This document shows, piece by piece, positions 32,828 through 43,427 of a stretch of DNA of 64,000 nucleotides. Position numbers and translations under genes: made by a program. This DNA comes from Oscarella lobularis (Eukaryota > Porifera > Homoscleromorpha > Homosclerophorida > Oscarellidae), in the NCBI RefSeq assembly GCF_947507565.1, contig NW_027077201.1:1-64000 (forward strand). The letters run 5' to 3'. Below the pieces are notes generated by a model that saw only the letters and a list, made by a program, of their open reading frames with translations, was not told the origin of the DNA and made no database searches. Numbering within the stretch: the stretch's first letter is position 1; the number at the start of each line of letters is the position of its first letter.

Positions 32828-35800
32828 ATGGCTTCGGACGCAAATTTTTGCCGACTCTGCTTTCAGAAGTGTTCGAAGACAAAGTCTGTTTCTATTTTCA
32901 GCAAGAACAGTCTATCCGTTTCATTACCAGTTCGAATTGCTAACCTTCTTCTTGTTGATGTTGTACAAGGCGACGTCTGTTCATCGGTCATCTGCTATTC
33001 CTGTAGAAGACGATTGGAGCGTCTGGAAAAAGCAATAGAAGACTTGGTTCAATTTCGAGAACTGGCAAAAGGAAGCCTTTTACAATTCGAGTTTGTGAGA
33101 GAAGGGAAGAGGCCGAAGGAAACTAGCGGACCTCAGTCCGAAATATCTCCCAGCACACGGCAGATGCTTCCAGCTTCGAAAAAAACTCGCTTTTCAAGAA
33201 GCTTACATTTCTCACCTTCCTCACGTAATGTAGAATACAAAAAACGCAAACGATTGGCCAATTCTTTTGTAGATGCCGAATTCGATGTTGAAAATGCCAT
33301 CGAAGACTCTTCTAATTCGCCTTTGCACCGACCAGTTGCGAGCAAATCTAACTCACAACCGCCTCTTCCTACACTTGAGAATGCCCTCGCTGAACTGCGT
33401 AAGCGTCCTTTGCTTCTTCTAATAGGATGTCTGTATTAGGAACAAATTATTTAGAAGAGAACCGCGTTACGGACGTCATGCAGATGGAGCCGTCCGTGGT
33501 ACGCAAGCCTGTATTCATATCTGTGTCGTCTCCAACGCGATCATCGCCATGGCAGGCGTTTCTGCCGGAGTCGCTTAGTAAACTGGGAAGGTCTTTGACA
33601 AGTGGCAACATGGAAATCGTCACCAAAGCGATTTGCAATAACGACAGTCTTTTTCCTATTGTTTTTAAATCTATAATAGGAAAAATTCAGCAAGAGTGTA
33701 CTTCTTTATGTCGAAGATCTCATCCTACCAGTTTTAGAAGATGTGACGTTGAGGACATTGGCAATTTTGACTGGGAGAAATATTGCCACAAACTTCAAGA
33801 AAAGGCTCCTCTTTTGTGGCAATTACTGCTGTCCATCGCCACTTTCAACGATCATCGAGCAAAAGGGAAAGCCGAAGACTCTCACTTTTCGCGAATTGTC
33901 GTGGCAGCGGCTATCATCCTAAAGGAACGCAGTCGTGAAATGATCGGGGTGCAGTCTATGCTATCGCTTCTTCTATTTCATTCTCGAGTAGATAAAGTAG
34001 TAAGTCATTCATTGAAATACCTTTTATATATCTGAATTCATACTTCTCTAGGTGTACACTAGATTGAATCATGTTGGGGTTTGTGCCAGTTATTCGAAAA
34101 CGTTGCGTTTAAATGAGACTTGCAGCGAGTTTCACGCCTGTCCTGTTGAAAAATGGATCACGGACGGCTGCTGTTTCAAGTTTTGGGGCGACAACATCGA
34201 CAAAAAACAGTCTGTTAGAGACGAACGTTCCGATCGGCGCAGCTGGATGATACACATGTATAGCATTTTGGCAGGACGCAGTCGCCTCTCTAAGACACAA
34301 CTTTCAAAATCAGGAAGCGTTTGCCCACTTGTGGATGTTCCAAATGCTTCATTTTTACCGACTAATGATGACATAGCTGCCATTAGACGCAATCTCCGCG
34401 TAATTGTTTGTCGAAATTTGACGAAATATTTTGAAGAACTCACTCCCTTTGCGAATGCTGTTCCTGAGATCGTTCCTCACAGATACATGGAAGAAATGTC
34501 CCGAAAGTCGGACGTAGCAATAATGGATGTCCTCATGAAGAACGAGGCAAAGAGTGGCGATATGCTAGACATTATGTCTGCGTTGATGTCCTATCTTCCT
34601 TCAAACTTCGGTGACGTCGTCGCATCGGGAGGTGACCAACTAACTTGTGAGCGCCAGCGTGCTTCCCGGCGTCACGTAATGGACGGAGACACACCTAGGC
34701 AGAGGCTAGAGTATCTCAAGCCTCAAATTGAAGACTGGCACTGTTTGGTAACATTTCTGAAAGTAAGGAAGGCATGACATGGCAGTAGGTGATGGCGTGT
34801 AGACTCTTTTATAGGTTGCATGGAAGCATCTTTACAGCAAATCTTCAAGTGATCGCGGAACTCTGAGCTTTTTCAAAAGCCTCCTGAATCGTCAATCTGT
34901 GAAGGCTGAGCCGCAGAAATCATTTGATGCCTGTCTTGAATTTTTCACTACGGTTGTCAAAGGGTACATACTCGCAGCAGCTTGCGAAGAGCTAAAGGTA
35001 CCTTCATTGTCCTCTCCACTACTTCTTCCATCTAACTTAAAAAAGAGTACTAAAGCCGAACAACTAAGATTTATAGATAGCATAGCAGAGCTTGTGGTCA
35101 GCAAATGCTTCATAGTTGATGGATGCTTTTCTGGAGATGCTCTCGACATTGATGACAGTGTCTTCAATTACGGACGTATTTTGGGACATTTCGGTGCACT
35201 GGTGCTAGAAATGACTGATGCTTGGTCGGCTGGAGATGGCGAACGTGTTTTTCGTTGCTGGAGGCGTTTTCTTCCACATTTTCAAGCTGCAAATCATACT
35301 AAGTACGCTTTAGAAGCTCTGAATTTTCAATTCCAAGTAACTTCCGTTTGCTCTCCTCATCTGGCGCACCATATAATGTGGGACAGATTTGTAAATAGCA
35401 AAGGCGGTTCAGGAAGAAATATTCCCTGCGACTTGTACAACGAGCATGCAAACAAGTCTCTAAAGTACATATTTGATAGTATGGGTTCAAATGTTACCGA
35501 AAAATCTCTGAAGAAAGCCGCCAGATGCACTACCAAACTGATGCTATTTTCAAAGTCCATTGATTCTAACACAAATGTACCAACATCAACAACTGCTCAC
35601 TCTTCAGTACCTGACATTGTTGACGTAGCTAAAGTGGTTGAAGTTGTGCTGAAGGAGAGAATTCTACACGTCGTTCCCTCCAGGACATATTCAATATTTA
35701 GACGCGTGAAGTCAAATCCGCTATGGAACTGGCACAGAGAAAGTTCTTTGGAATGGATCGAGAAAAAGAAACGAGATTATGTTAAAGGAAGGCGAATTGG

Positions 35801-35849
35801 AGATGAGATTCTTGAAATGAGCAGTACCGATTTGTCAGAAAGCGAATAA
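32828..35849 (+). CDS. DUF6589-like putative transposase, 958 aa, four exons, intact
   Basis: Exons 32828-33398, 33440-33999, 34052-34762 and 34815-35849, with GT-AG introns of 41, 52 and 52 nt. Phases join without a stop (959 codons). N-terminus: ZAD-like Cys finger, CRLC (residues 8-11) and ICYSC (55-59), followed by a helical arm and a Ser/Lys-rich linker. The body matches the DUF6589 pattern: SREMIGVQSMLSLLLFH, FKFWGDNIDKK (GDN at about 423-425, like the fungal 'YDNxNI'), WKHLYSKSSSDRGTLSFF, FFTTVVKGYILAAACEEL, WRRFLPHFQAANHTKYALEA and SGRNIPCDLYNEHANKSLK. A basic C-terminus ends SESE. Conserved Asp/Glu residues could form a nuclease site, but this is not established. The ATG chosen is the first before the Cys finger and lies 82 bp inside the TIR boundary. 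DUF6589 assignment is from recall. Confidence 0.8.
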
Positions 35850-35875
35850 AATACGTAAAACTAATGTTCAGTAAG

Positions 35876-37284
35876 TTATGCCTTTCGTAAGCACACGTCG
35901 CAACAGTTTTGCGGAGACAAGACTTGGGAAGAACTATCCCAATTGAAGTAAGTCAATAGCTGTTCTCTGCGGCACTTTAATGTATTTTCTAGATATCTTC
36001 TGACGGTCGCCATTTCTCGATGCCGAATCGACTCTTCAATCTTGTGAAGTGGGCAGTCTCTCGGCTTCCAATAAACAATTGATTTTGCAAAGGTACCTCT
36101 TCTACCTCCCCTTCCGCTCTCTTGGAAGTAATCCTCGATGCTGCGAGGTGCTCCATAATGTATGACAAGATTGGTGTCTTTTAAATCAACGCCCATTCCA
36201 AGAGCTATTGTTGCAATGACTACTCTCACAACACCATCAGGTTGATTCAAGCTCTCCAACACGTTTTTCTTTATGGAGTCCGCCGTGCCAGCATGAAACA
36301 TGGCGAAAAGACGGTTTGAGCTTTTCTTTCCAGCAGTTCGAGAATAATAAGAATCGTCCCCAAGCTCATAGTGAAAGTGAGCGTATATGTCGGCGCACAT
36401 GTTTAGAGATTGGCAATAGACTATTGCCCGTGGAGCAGCCGCCCTCTTAGAGCGTAAGTTGAAGAGCAAATCCTGAAAGTCAAGCTCTATTGTCGTTCGA
36501 TCACGTGCCTCATAAAAAATATTTGGTCTGTCAGGCGACCTTGAGATGACAACACAGGGAGACATTTCCAAACTTCTTACAACTTCTTTTCTTACGCTGA
36601 CAGTAGCTGTAGCCGTACAGGCCAAGAACGGAGTGCGAGGCGGAACAAGGGCTCGAATTTCATGCAATCGACCGTACGTTCGTCGAAAATCTCGGCTCCT
36701 AAATGATCTGCGTGAGAGATTTGTGAATGAAAAGGAAATTGTGCTAACCATTTTGATGCGCAATGAGCTTCATCCACAACAACTGCAACTACTCTTCTAC
36801 TGACCGCGGCATCTGTTATAACTTCCCTCCAATTTGATGCCAGGAGGGCTTCAGGAGAACTGAATAAATACGTGCATTGCGAAACACCCTGTTGGGTTGC
36901 CTGAAACGTTTTTGGAACGCTTTCACCATAAGAGAGAATAGACGCACTAATGCCACATTTTCTCAATTGACCAACTTGATCAATCATCAAGGAAAGAAGA
37001 GGTTGTATAACTAAGATAGAACTAACTGAAGGAATTTGACCATTTTCTCTCTCCCACGACGAAGCAGATTTCCAATCGAAAAGCAGAGGTATTACTTGGT
37101 AACAAAGTGATTTTCCAAAACCAGTTGGAGGCCAGAGAAACACGTCGTGGCCTTGATACAGCTCTTTGATGCACGAACGCTGCTCGTCTTTCAAAACGAC
37201 GCTTCCTTTCTCTAGTCGATTTAGAGCATACGATAGATACGCTGAAAATTCGTCGGTTTCAGGACTATAAACCGATGCATTCAT
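35876..37284 (-). CDS. RecQ-like superfamily 2 helicase, 452 aa, two exons, intact
   Basis: Minus-strand exons 37284-36749 and 36698-35876 with a 50-nt GTTAGC..TTTAG intron. The join restores DEAHCASKW-SRDFRRTYGRL. Motifs: PPTGFGKSLCYQ (Walker A, about 52-63), QPLLSLMIDQV, FSSPEALL, DEAH (about 171-174), FLACTATA, IVYCQS, FHAG, VIATIALGMGVD and YFQESGRGGRRG. The C-terminal CRR...YFNW...CCDVC is the RecQ zinc-binding module. There is no winged-helix or HRDC domain. An upstream in-frame Met at 37347 lies inside the TIR; the Met at 37284 lies just outside it and was preferred. The stop is 26 bp from the DUF6589 gene stop. It presumably unwinds element DNA during transposition or repair. Confidence 0.9.
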
Positions 37285-37317
37285 TGACAGAAAGCAGTAT
37301 CCGGCTGATGGTTTAGA

Positions 37318-37726
37318 GAGCGGTGCGTGCGCTATAGATGCGACCATCGAATAAAATGGCGTTTGTTTGTCTCTTGAGCAAGTCTTTTGGACAACCGATA
37401 TGAGGCAAAAAGACGACTATGGGAATGGATAATCGACAGCAACTGTAAGATACCAAATCGCTTATCGAGAAACCGTGCAAATCGCTCTAAAACGTGACGT
37501 TGCGATCTCAGTAAGGAAAGCGCGTGGCGTATCCGCGAAACGTGCAAAAGCTGTTTGGAGGCTTTCATAATAACTTTCTATTGCCTTTTATTTAAAAAAC
37601 GCTTTAGATCCAGATTACCGGGAAGACGGTAATTTCTGGCGCATGCGCATACAGTGGGAACCAGGCCCTTTCTCCGCGAGTCCATCCGGGATTCGCAACA
37701 GGAGAAAGGGCCTGGGTACGAGGCTA
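37318..37726 (-). repeat. Right terminal inverted repeat (~409 bp)
   Basis: Inverted copy of 32341-32746. A 78-codon frame (37568-37332) corresponds to the one in the left copy, with a few amino-acid changes (I/V, K/R, E/K). Confidence 0.95.
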
Positions 37727-37735
37727 ATCGCTAGC
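37727..37735 (+). repeat. Target-site duplication, right copy
   Basis: ATCGCTAGC, identical to 32332-32340. Confidence 0.9.
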
Positions 37736-37916
37736 GTGCGTCTCGTCTACCCGAACGTTGATCACGTCTTCAGATCGCAACTGTAGTAAGCAGTTGTTCT
37801 GGCTGGAGGCGGATGTGGCTCATAAACACCGCGCTCTTTCAGCGCCTAAAAGAACGGATCGTCGAATTGTCGAGACATCGCGCTCCTGCCGTTGCGGCCG
37901 TTCCGATCCGAAAGCT

Positions 37917-38120
37917 ATGCCGCGCAATCGTAATGTGTCGACGCCCGCTGCTGTCAACGCCCTCCGCACTTCAACAGCGAGCTTACGACAGCGTCTGTCC
38001 GTTTTCGAATCTGAACAGCGGACCGGGCGCGGGTCCCCGACGTGCCAGGTACGCCAACAAGGCCTTGATGGGGCACAAATCGGTGCGTGCCGACCAAGCA
38101 CGATCGAAACACCCACCTGA
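37917..38120 (+). CDS. Hypothetical ORF in a CpG-rich block
   Basis: Starts MPRNRNVSTPAAVNALR. A donor-like CCAG|GTACGC occurs at 38047, so it could be a host first exon ending there. The surrounding 37740-38130 is CpG-rich and has open frames on the other strand as well. No domain is recognised. Confidence 0.25.
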   Translation: MPRNRNVSTPAAVNALRTSTASLRQRLSVFESEQRTGRGSPTCQVRQQGLDGAQIGACRPSTIETPT

Positions 38121-38130
38121 ATACTTTGGG

Positions 38131-40680
38131 GCATATCACTCTTGAATTGGAGTCGAATTCATGTTATGACTGTTTAGACAACGTGATTATATTTTGATCG
38201 CAACATGTGAGATACTTTTTGCTAATCAACTTGAATTGATGACCTTCATTAGTCATTAAGCATTTAGTTTCGTTTCAGCTTCTCCGGGGTGCACAGGCGG
38301 CCTCAGAAGTAGTTGTAAGGGAATTTGAAGCGAAATGCCGCAATCCAACTTATTGATAAAATAAGAATCAATTGCTGTTTTTATAGTGACGGCGTCGGCT
38401 GTTGTCGATATCAGTCCGCTATCATAGCCATCAAAAAGCTCTCGATCCACTGTTTGGCAGATCGCTGATCACTATAACTCGCAACTGACCAAACAACAAA
38501 GCTGCAGTCGATATGGTGCAGCTTTTGACATACGATTTGTCTGCTGTTTCGCTACCTCGGTGAGAAAAAGAGCTGAGCGAAAGCTGATTTCTTTTTGATT
38601 CTCCACAAGAAACAAAGACCGAAATGACGGAAAGATTCATGGCGAACTAATTTAATGCGTGTCAAGCAGTTGTCACCATCGCCACTTCCACAAAGACAGT
38701 TCAAAAATTGAACTTTGCACTCTGTTAGCAACAAAAAGGTTTCTGAAAATTCCCTGTGGCGTACAACCTTGTTTTGTGAAATATTAGCATATTGCATTTT
38801 TTGGGAAAATATGTAAGTTTTGTTGCCTGATCTTTTACGAGCTACGTCGGCAACTTTATTTTCACAATTTTATAAGGAATGCTTGAACTGCAACGCGCCA
38901 ATAGCACAAACATGCTTTCGGCAGTTGCGCGCTGTTACGGCATTTGTAGCGAAACTGGCAAACCAACGCGTCTCCCTTTGCGTCAATAATAATGCGTACG
39001 AGAGCAATACAGTTTAGTCATTTTTTTCGTCAGGTTGTCAAGTGTCAGACAATGTTTTACAATTTTGGGCACAGTTGGATTATTCTTCAGAGGTCCTTGG
39101 GAGAAATGAATCTCCCTTTCTCTAACGCGAGAGATCATCAAAATGAGTAAAAATGATTAGGCTAAATTCAATAACGCTATGTCTCAATACAAACAATACA
39201 AAGAAGCTGAGCTTTGTGCGAGTTTTTTGATTCAGCGGAAATTTAAGTATCAAATAGACATACTGAATTTTTGACAATTAATAAAGTGAAGAATGGATAG
39301 AGGCTTATTTCCATAGCTTCTGCATGGCATCCCGTACTGAAGGTATGATCCTAACAGTCTTAGCGCTCGAAAACGCAATTGCCGCGATTTATTATTTAAT
39401 GTTATTTTGAGCAATACAATCTTTCTTTTTTGAAAACAAATCAGTGACATCTCAAGACTAATATTACAATTACCTCAGTCTCATGGCGCAAGGGAACGAC
39501 TCCGACATCGGTTACATTGAGGTAAACAGTGTGCAGTTTTCGCAACACTGACTGCGTTCGTCCAACGGACATAGTCGGTTTATCAGTGGAGTCTTCCGGA
39601 TCGACGTGCATTGTTAGGTCTCGCACGGCAATATTGGGATTTTTTAAGCGAGAGACACTTTATAACGTCGGCGTAACAAGATTTTGTATCGTCAAAATAT
39701 TACAGGACCTTGCCCGTCAAGATTTCTTCGAGAAGTGTAATGTAACGTTCTGTCACGTAGACCTATCCTGCTGGCTTTTTGTTGCAGTATACGTAATATC
39801 GTCCGGAAAGCTACTTTTACACGTACGCCAGAGGACAGCGTCACAAAATTGATTTTCTTCGAAGTTGGGTTTCAACGGGTTTATGGTAAATTTTCCGCTA
39901 ATGTGATAGCAAAAATGTTGCACTGTTATTTGGAAAATAATTTGATATCAATTCTGTAAACGACATAACTAAATAAAAGCCGTTGTTGATTTTACTTTAT
40001 TAATTTGATAATAGTCATAAATAAAAGTGCACCACCGGAAATTTTGATTTTTTGATTGTTTCTTTAACAGGATAATCATATTTTTGACATACTGTGAAAC
40101 ATTTACGCTGATTGGTTTCTTCCGCCCATTGGTTTAAGTATGACAAGTAAACATTTTTAGCTACTACAGTATACGTATTTTGTTAAAATATTAAGTAGCG
40201 AGCAATGGCTTTACTCATACAGTTATGTTATACAGGACTCTTCTCAAATCTGGGCTCATTGGGAAGAAAATGATACTCCACATCGTCTGTTAGTAGAACA
40301 GAGTCAATTTGGTAAGCAGAAAACGGCCATTAGAGCTGAAGCAGTTATTAACAGAAGTTGTAATTGACTTAAATAGGGCGGAAAAATGTGATGGCAAGTT
40401 CGACTTCGGATCACAGGCGTAAAACTAATCCCACCTGACAAAATAAATGTGCTTTGACTCTTACAACGCAATACAACACAACTGACTACCAGTGCCTTAC
40501 TACAGTCAGCATTGGTTTTTGCGACAGCGGGTTTAATGAATTATTGTTTACACCAACCCTTGTCTCTGTGCACAGTCCGGTTAACAGTAGAGAACATAGG
40601 TTTTTTCCTCGGGTTTACCGACCGCCAATTTAACGACAAATTGCATTTAAAGACACCTTTTGTTCGTCCGAGCAGTGTTT
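38131..40680. other. 2.5 kb without recognisable genes
   Basis: The minus frame 39441-39626 (VDPEDSTDKPTMSVGRTQS...) has coding-like composition and a donor-like GTAATT after it, so it could be one host exon. Other frames (38256-38450, 38552-38797, 39529-39852) have no motif. Confidence 0.3.
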
Positions 40681-41813
40681 TCATCCATCGTATATACCAA
40701 CAATCAGTTTTAAATTCCGTGATAAGCGCGCTTTCGCATTCAAGCCATCGCGCCCTGCACGCCCGGTTTCCTGCACATAGTCCTCCACTTTTCCAGAGGC
40801 ACCGTAGTGAATTACAGTTCGAACATCGGGACTGTTAATTCCAATACCAAAAGCAAGTGTTGCCATGACAATTCGTAGAGGAGACGATTGTTGCGCAAAA
40901 GATTTCATCATCTGCGTTTTGTGGTCCGGTCAAAGAAGGCTATGATACACCTCCACGACGAGAAACCTGCTCAGATCTGGAGCGTTGTGATAGCTCCGGA
41001 AAGACTAGCCAAGCTCTTTCCGAAAATAGAGATAAATTTCCGAGCAGTGGTAGATTGTTTGGCAAATAATGATTTTCCGATCAGCCCCAGCACCTCATCT
41101 CTTGATCTCCGCCGCTATTGCAGAAAAACTGTCGTCAAGTGACTTGAAATCAGTCACAGAGTAAAAAATATCGTCTTTCTCGGGAAATCACCAGATGATT
41201 ATTCAGCTCTAAAGAAACAGATAACTGCGACTTTGGTAGCAGCTGTCGCCGTTGCCGCTAGTGCAATTATTCTCACGCATTATGAAACAAGACTCCTAAG
41301 CTCGCGCAAGCGAGAGAACTCTTTGCGAAAAGTGTCTCCCCAAAGGACTAAGTGGGCCTCGTCTATGGCGACTGCTACGACGTTTTCGCGGTAGACAGCT
41401 TGGCGAAGAATTCGCTTGCATTGTCTCTTCCCCAGAAGCAATTCTAGACTAATCAGCGGAACCTGATGCTGCCCGTCTTAGGCTTCTGAAAAGTCGCGTT
41501 CCGACGAAATCTTTGCAACAGACAAGCTTTTCTCGGTCAAAGTTCTCGCTTAATCGGTCGTAAAAGCGATTAGAGGAGATGCAACTAAAACTATCAATGC
41601 CCGATTTAGACCTGTAAGCGTGTCGAACATCCAAGGCAGCGCGAAAAAACAAAGGCTCTGGCCAAAACCGGTTGGAAGCGAAGCGAACACGTCACGACCA
41701 CTCGCCACTGCCGTCAGGGCCTCCAATTGCTGAGGTAGAAGAGCGGAATAGCCCAGTGCCGCGTCCTCGTCCGTAGCAGCCCTTTGAAGGATTTGTGCAG
41801 ACGAGAGCGCCAT
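40681..41813 (-). pseudogene. Second RecQ-like helicase, decayed
   Basis: The minus strand from 41813 reads ALLPQQLEALTAVASGRDVF, then LPTGFGQSLCFFALPWMF (Walker A with Lys changed to Gln), then a DEAH region near 41400-41290 (IDEAHLVLWGDTFRKEFSRL) in another frame. 40911-40681 is [19 protein letters not shown] followed by [15 protein letters not shown] (motifs V and VI). The central part is frame-broken and the zinc module is not recovered. It is clearly different from the copy at 35876-37284, so it represents another subfamily. It lies in the same orientation relative to a TIR-like terminus at 41990. Confidence 0.75.
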
Positions 41814-41943
41814 CGACCTCTAACGCGCTTTGGTCGAGTGTTCGCTATATTTAATTCATGACCTCATGCACGGTCACGAGATTGCTATCCAAGGCGCTCA
41901 TTGGGCCGCAGTGTACACTGCGGGAATACAAATTTGCAGTGCA

Positions 41944-41994
41944 CGTTAGACCAGACCCTTTCTCCCCCTAGCGAAGGGTCTGGTATCCAGACTA
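41944..41994 (-). repeat. Terminus resembling the DUF6589/RecQ element end
   Basis: CCAGACCCTTTCTCCCCC TAG CGAAGGGTCTGG, then TATCCAGACTA. The same hairpin logic (pyrimidine-rich ccctttctcc with its inverted partner) as the ends at 32341 and 37726. It lies about 130 bp from the start of the decayed RecQ gene, as in the intact element. Confidence 0.5.
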
Positions 41995-42263
41995 CATGTG
42001 AAACGTTCATTCGTGAGGCAACGAGAGCGTCTTGTGCTTTAACCGCATGATTCGAAGAGTGGTCAAATACCCATTACGTCGATAACTTCATCCGTTGACA
42101 ACACATTCTGAATTTCTCTTTTTAAGGTTGCATGTTGCAGCTGATAAAATCGTCATAAGTGCAATATAACAGGGTGCCTTTTTTACCTTTTTAAGAATAG
42201 TTTTAATTAAAGTAAGTTCTTATGTTGATTATGTTACGTTCCTTAAATATTTTTTCTTTATAA

Positions 42264-42730
42264 ACATTGGTGTCCAAGAAGATTGATTGGGTCTTGCTTA
42301 TTTCGTGTGTGAATTTGATGCTGCCATTGTGTTGATTGAGTTGCTAGAGGAATTGGTTTAGCTCCTCTTTTGTGTGCGTCCATACCATGAAAACGTCATC
42401 AATGTAGCGTTTCCAATTGTGAGGTTTTTTCCTGCTTTTCCATAAATTCTTTCTCAAAATTTCCCATGTAGATATTGGCTAAACATGGAGCTGTTTTTGT
42501 GCCCATGGCTGTTCCGTGTTTTGGAGGTATGTTTGTCCATTGAAGGTGAAGCTGTTCCCTTCTAGAATGTATTTTTAAAATGTTTCAATGACGACCGGTG
42601 TATCCGGGTCGTCTGTGTAATAGGTTGTTGCTGCTTCTTTGCATGCTTCAATTGCCTCTTATTGTGGAATGCTTGAATAGAGTGATTTCAGATCCAACAC
42701 CACTAAAAGAGCGTCGTTTGGTATTTGCCG
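42264..42730 (-). pseudogene. Penelope-like reverse transcriptase fragment
   Basis: Translating the minus strand across two or three frames gives LLVVLDLKSLYSSIP, SFTFNGQTYLQ, GTAMGTKTAPCLANIYMGNFE, then NWKRYIDDVFMVWTHTKEEL and IFLDTNVY. These are RT motifs of Penelope-like elements (FTFNG, GTAMG-TKxAPxxANxxMG, the YIDD catalytic pair and the downstream WxxFLDxxV block). Stops and frameshifts kill it. No GIY-YIG endonuclease was found. None of the single frames is long, so it is easy to miss. Confidence 0.75.
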
Positions 42731-43425
42731 TTTTTATGCCTGTTTAGGCTCAGAAAATTTTCGAAATGGTTCAAAACACGGTTTCACCTTGCCCAAACTA
42801 CCCATTACTCGTTAATAGCCCTTATTTCGATTGTACGTGCAACCGCTGACGTCAGGAAGGGTTACAGAAACCGGATGCTTCCATAAAACCACCACCGTTT
42901 TGTGTCGTTTTCACCATCAACGCAGTTTTTAGGGCTCCTCTAAGTATTATTAGCACTAGTAGTGTCAAAAGAAACCAAGATCTTCTGATCGCGATAAAAA
43001 ATGAATTTATTTCAAGACTTCAGGTCAACAAAAAAGAAGCTGCAAACGGGTCCAAAATTTTTCCGTGACTTTTACCATTTGGATTTATATTAATCAAATA
43101 AAAATACTTAATTAAATTCCTAATTTTTTTGCCTTCGTGGCCACCAGTATCGCTATTATGCTCGTGATAAACGCTTCGGTTTCCTCGCTTTGATGCTTTT
43201 CGCAAAGATCCTCGATGCCGACTCATTTTTGAAAATAGAATTCTTTTTGGTATTTGGTAAATTTCAAGTTGGCCTTCACTTTTTTGAGATCGGCCTGCGA
43301 TTTTTCGAAACGGGCCCTAATTTCCTGAAGCTAGAGACACATTTAGATAAAGAAAAGCCCTTTTCTCACTTTAGACTATTGATTGTCTAAGAATTTATCC
43401 TAACCTCAGAATTCGTTTCGGATGA
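42731..43425. other. No recognisable gene
   Basis: Short frames 43020-43226 (-) and 43190-43390 (+). The latter has an internal near-repeat (FFEIGLRFFETGPNF) caused by a short tandem repeat. Nothing supported. Confidence 0.3.
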
Positions 43426-43427
43426 TA

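Larger units (their letters stand above)
32341..37726. mobile_element. Intact two-gene TIR transposon: DUF6589-like protein + RecQ-like helicase
   Basis: 5386 bp. The left TIR (32341-32746) and right TIR (37318-37726) are ~406/409 bp long and highly similar. Both start TAGCCTCGTACCCAGGCCC, and the element is flanked by a perfect 9-bp duplication ATCGCTAGC. Inside are two convergent intron-containing genes without stops: a DUF6589-like gene on the plus strand (32828-35849) and a RecQ-like helicase on the minus strand (35876-37284). The start of each TIR holds an internal inverted repeat (CAGGCCCTTTCTCC with GGAGAAAGGGCCTG). The high TIR similarity, perfect duplication and open frames point to a young, possibly autonomous copy. 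I know no named superfamily with this gene pair. The transposase identity is inferred from architecture, not shown. Confidence 0.9.

Noticed and set aside
38431-40838. Small ORFs between the intact element and the second RecQ
   Set aside because: Short, overlapping on both strands, with no motif. Only 39441-39626 was kept as a weak exon candidate in the gap note.
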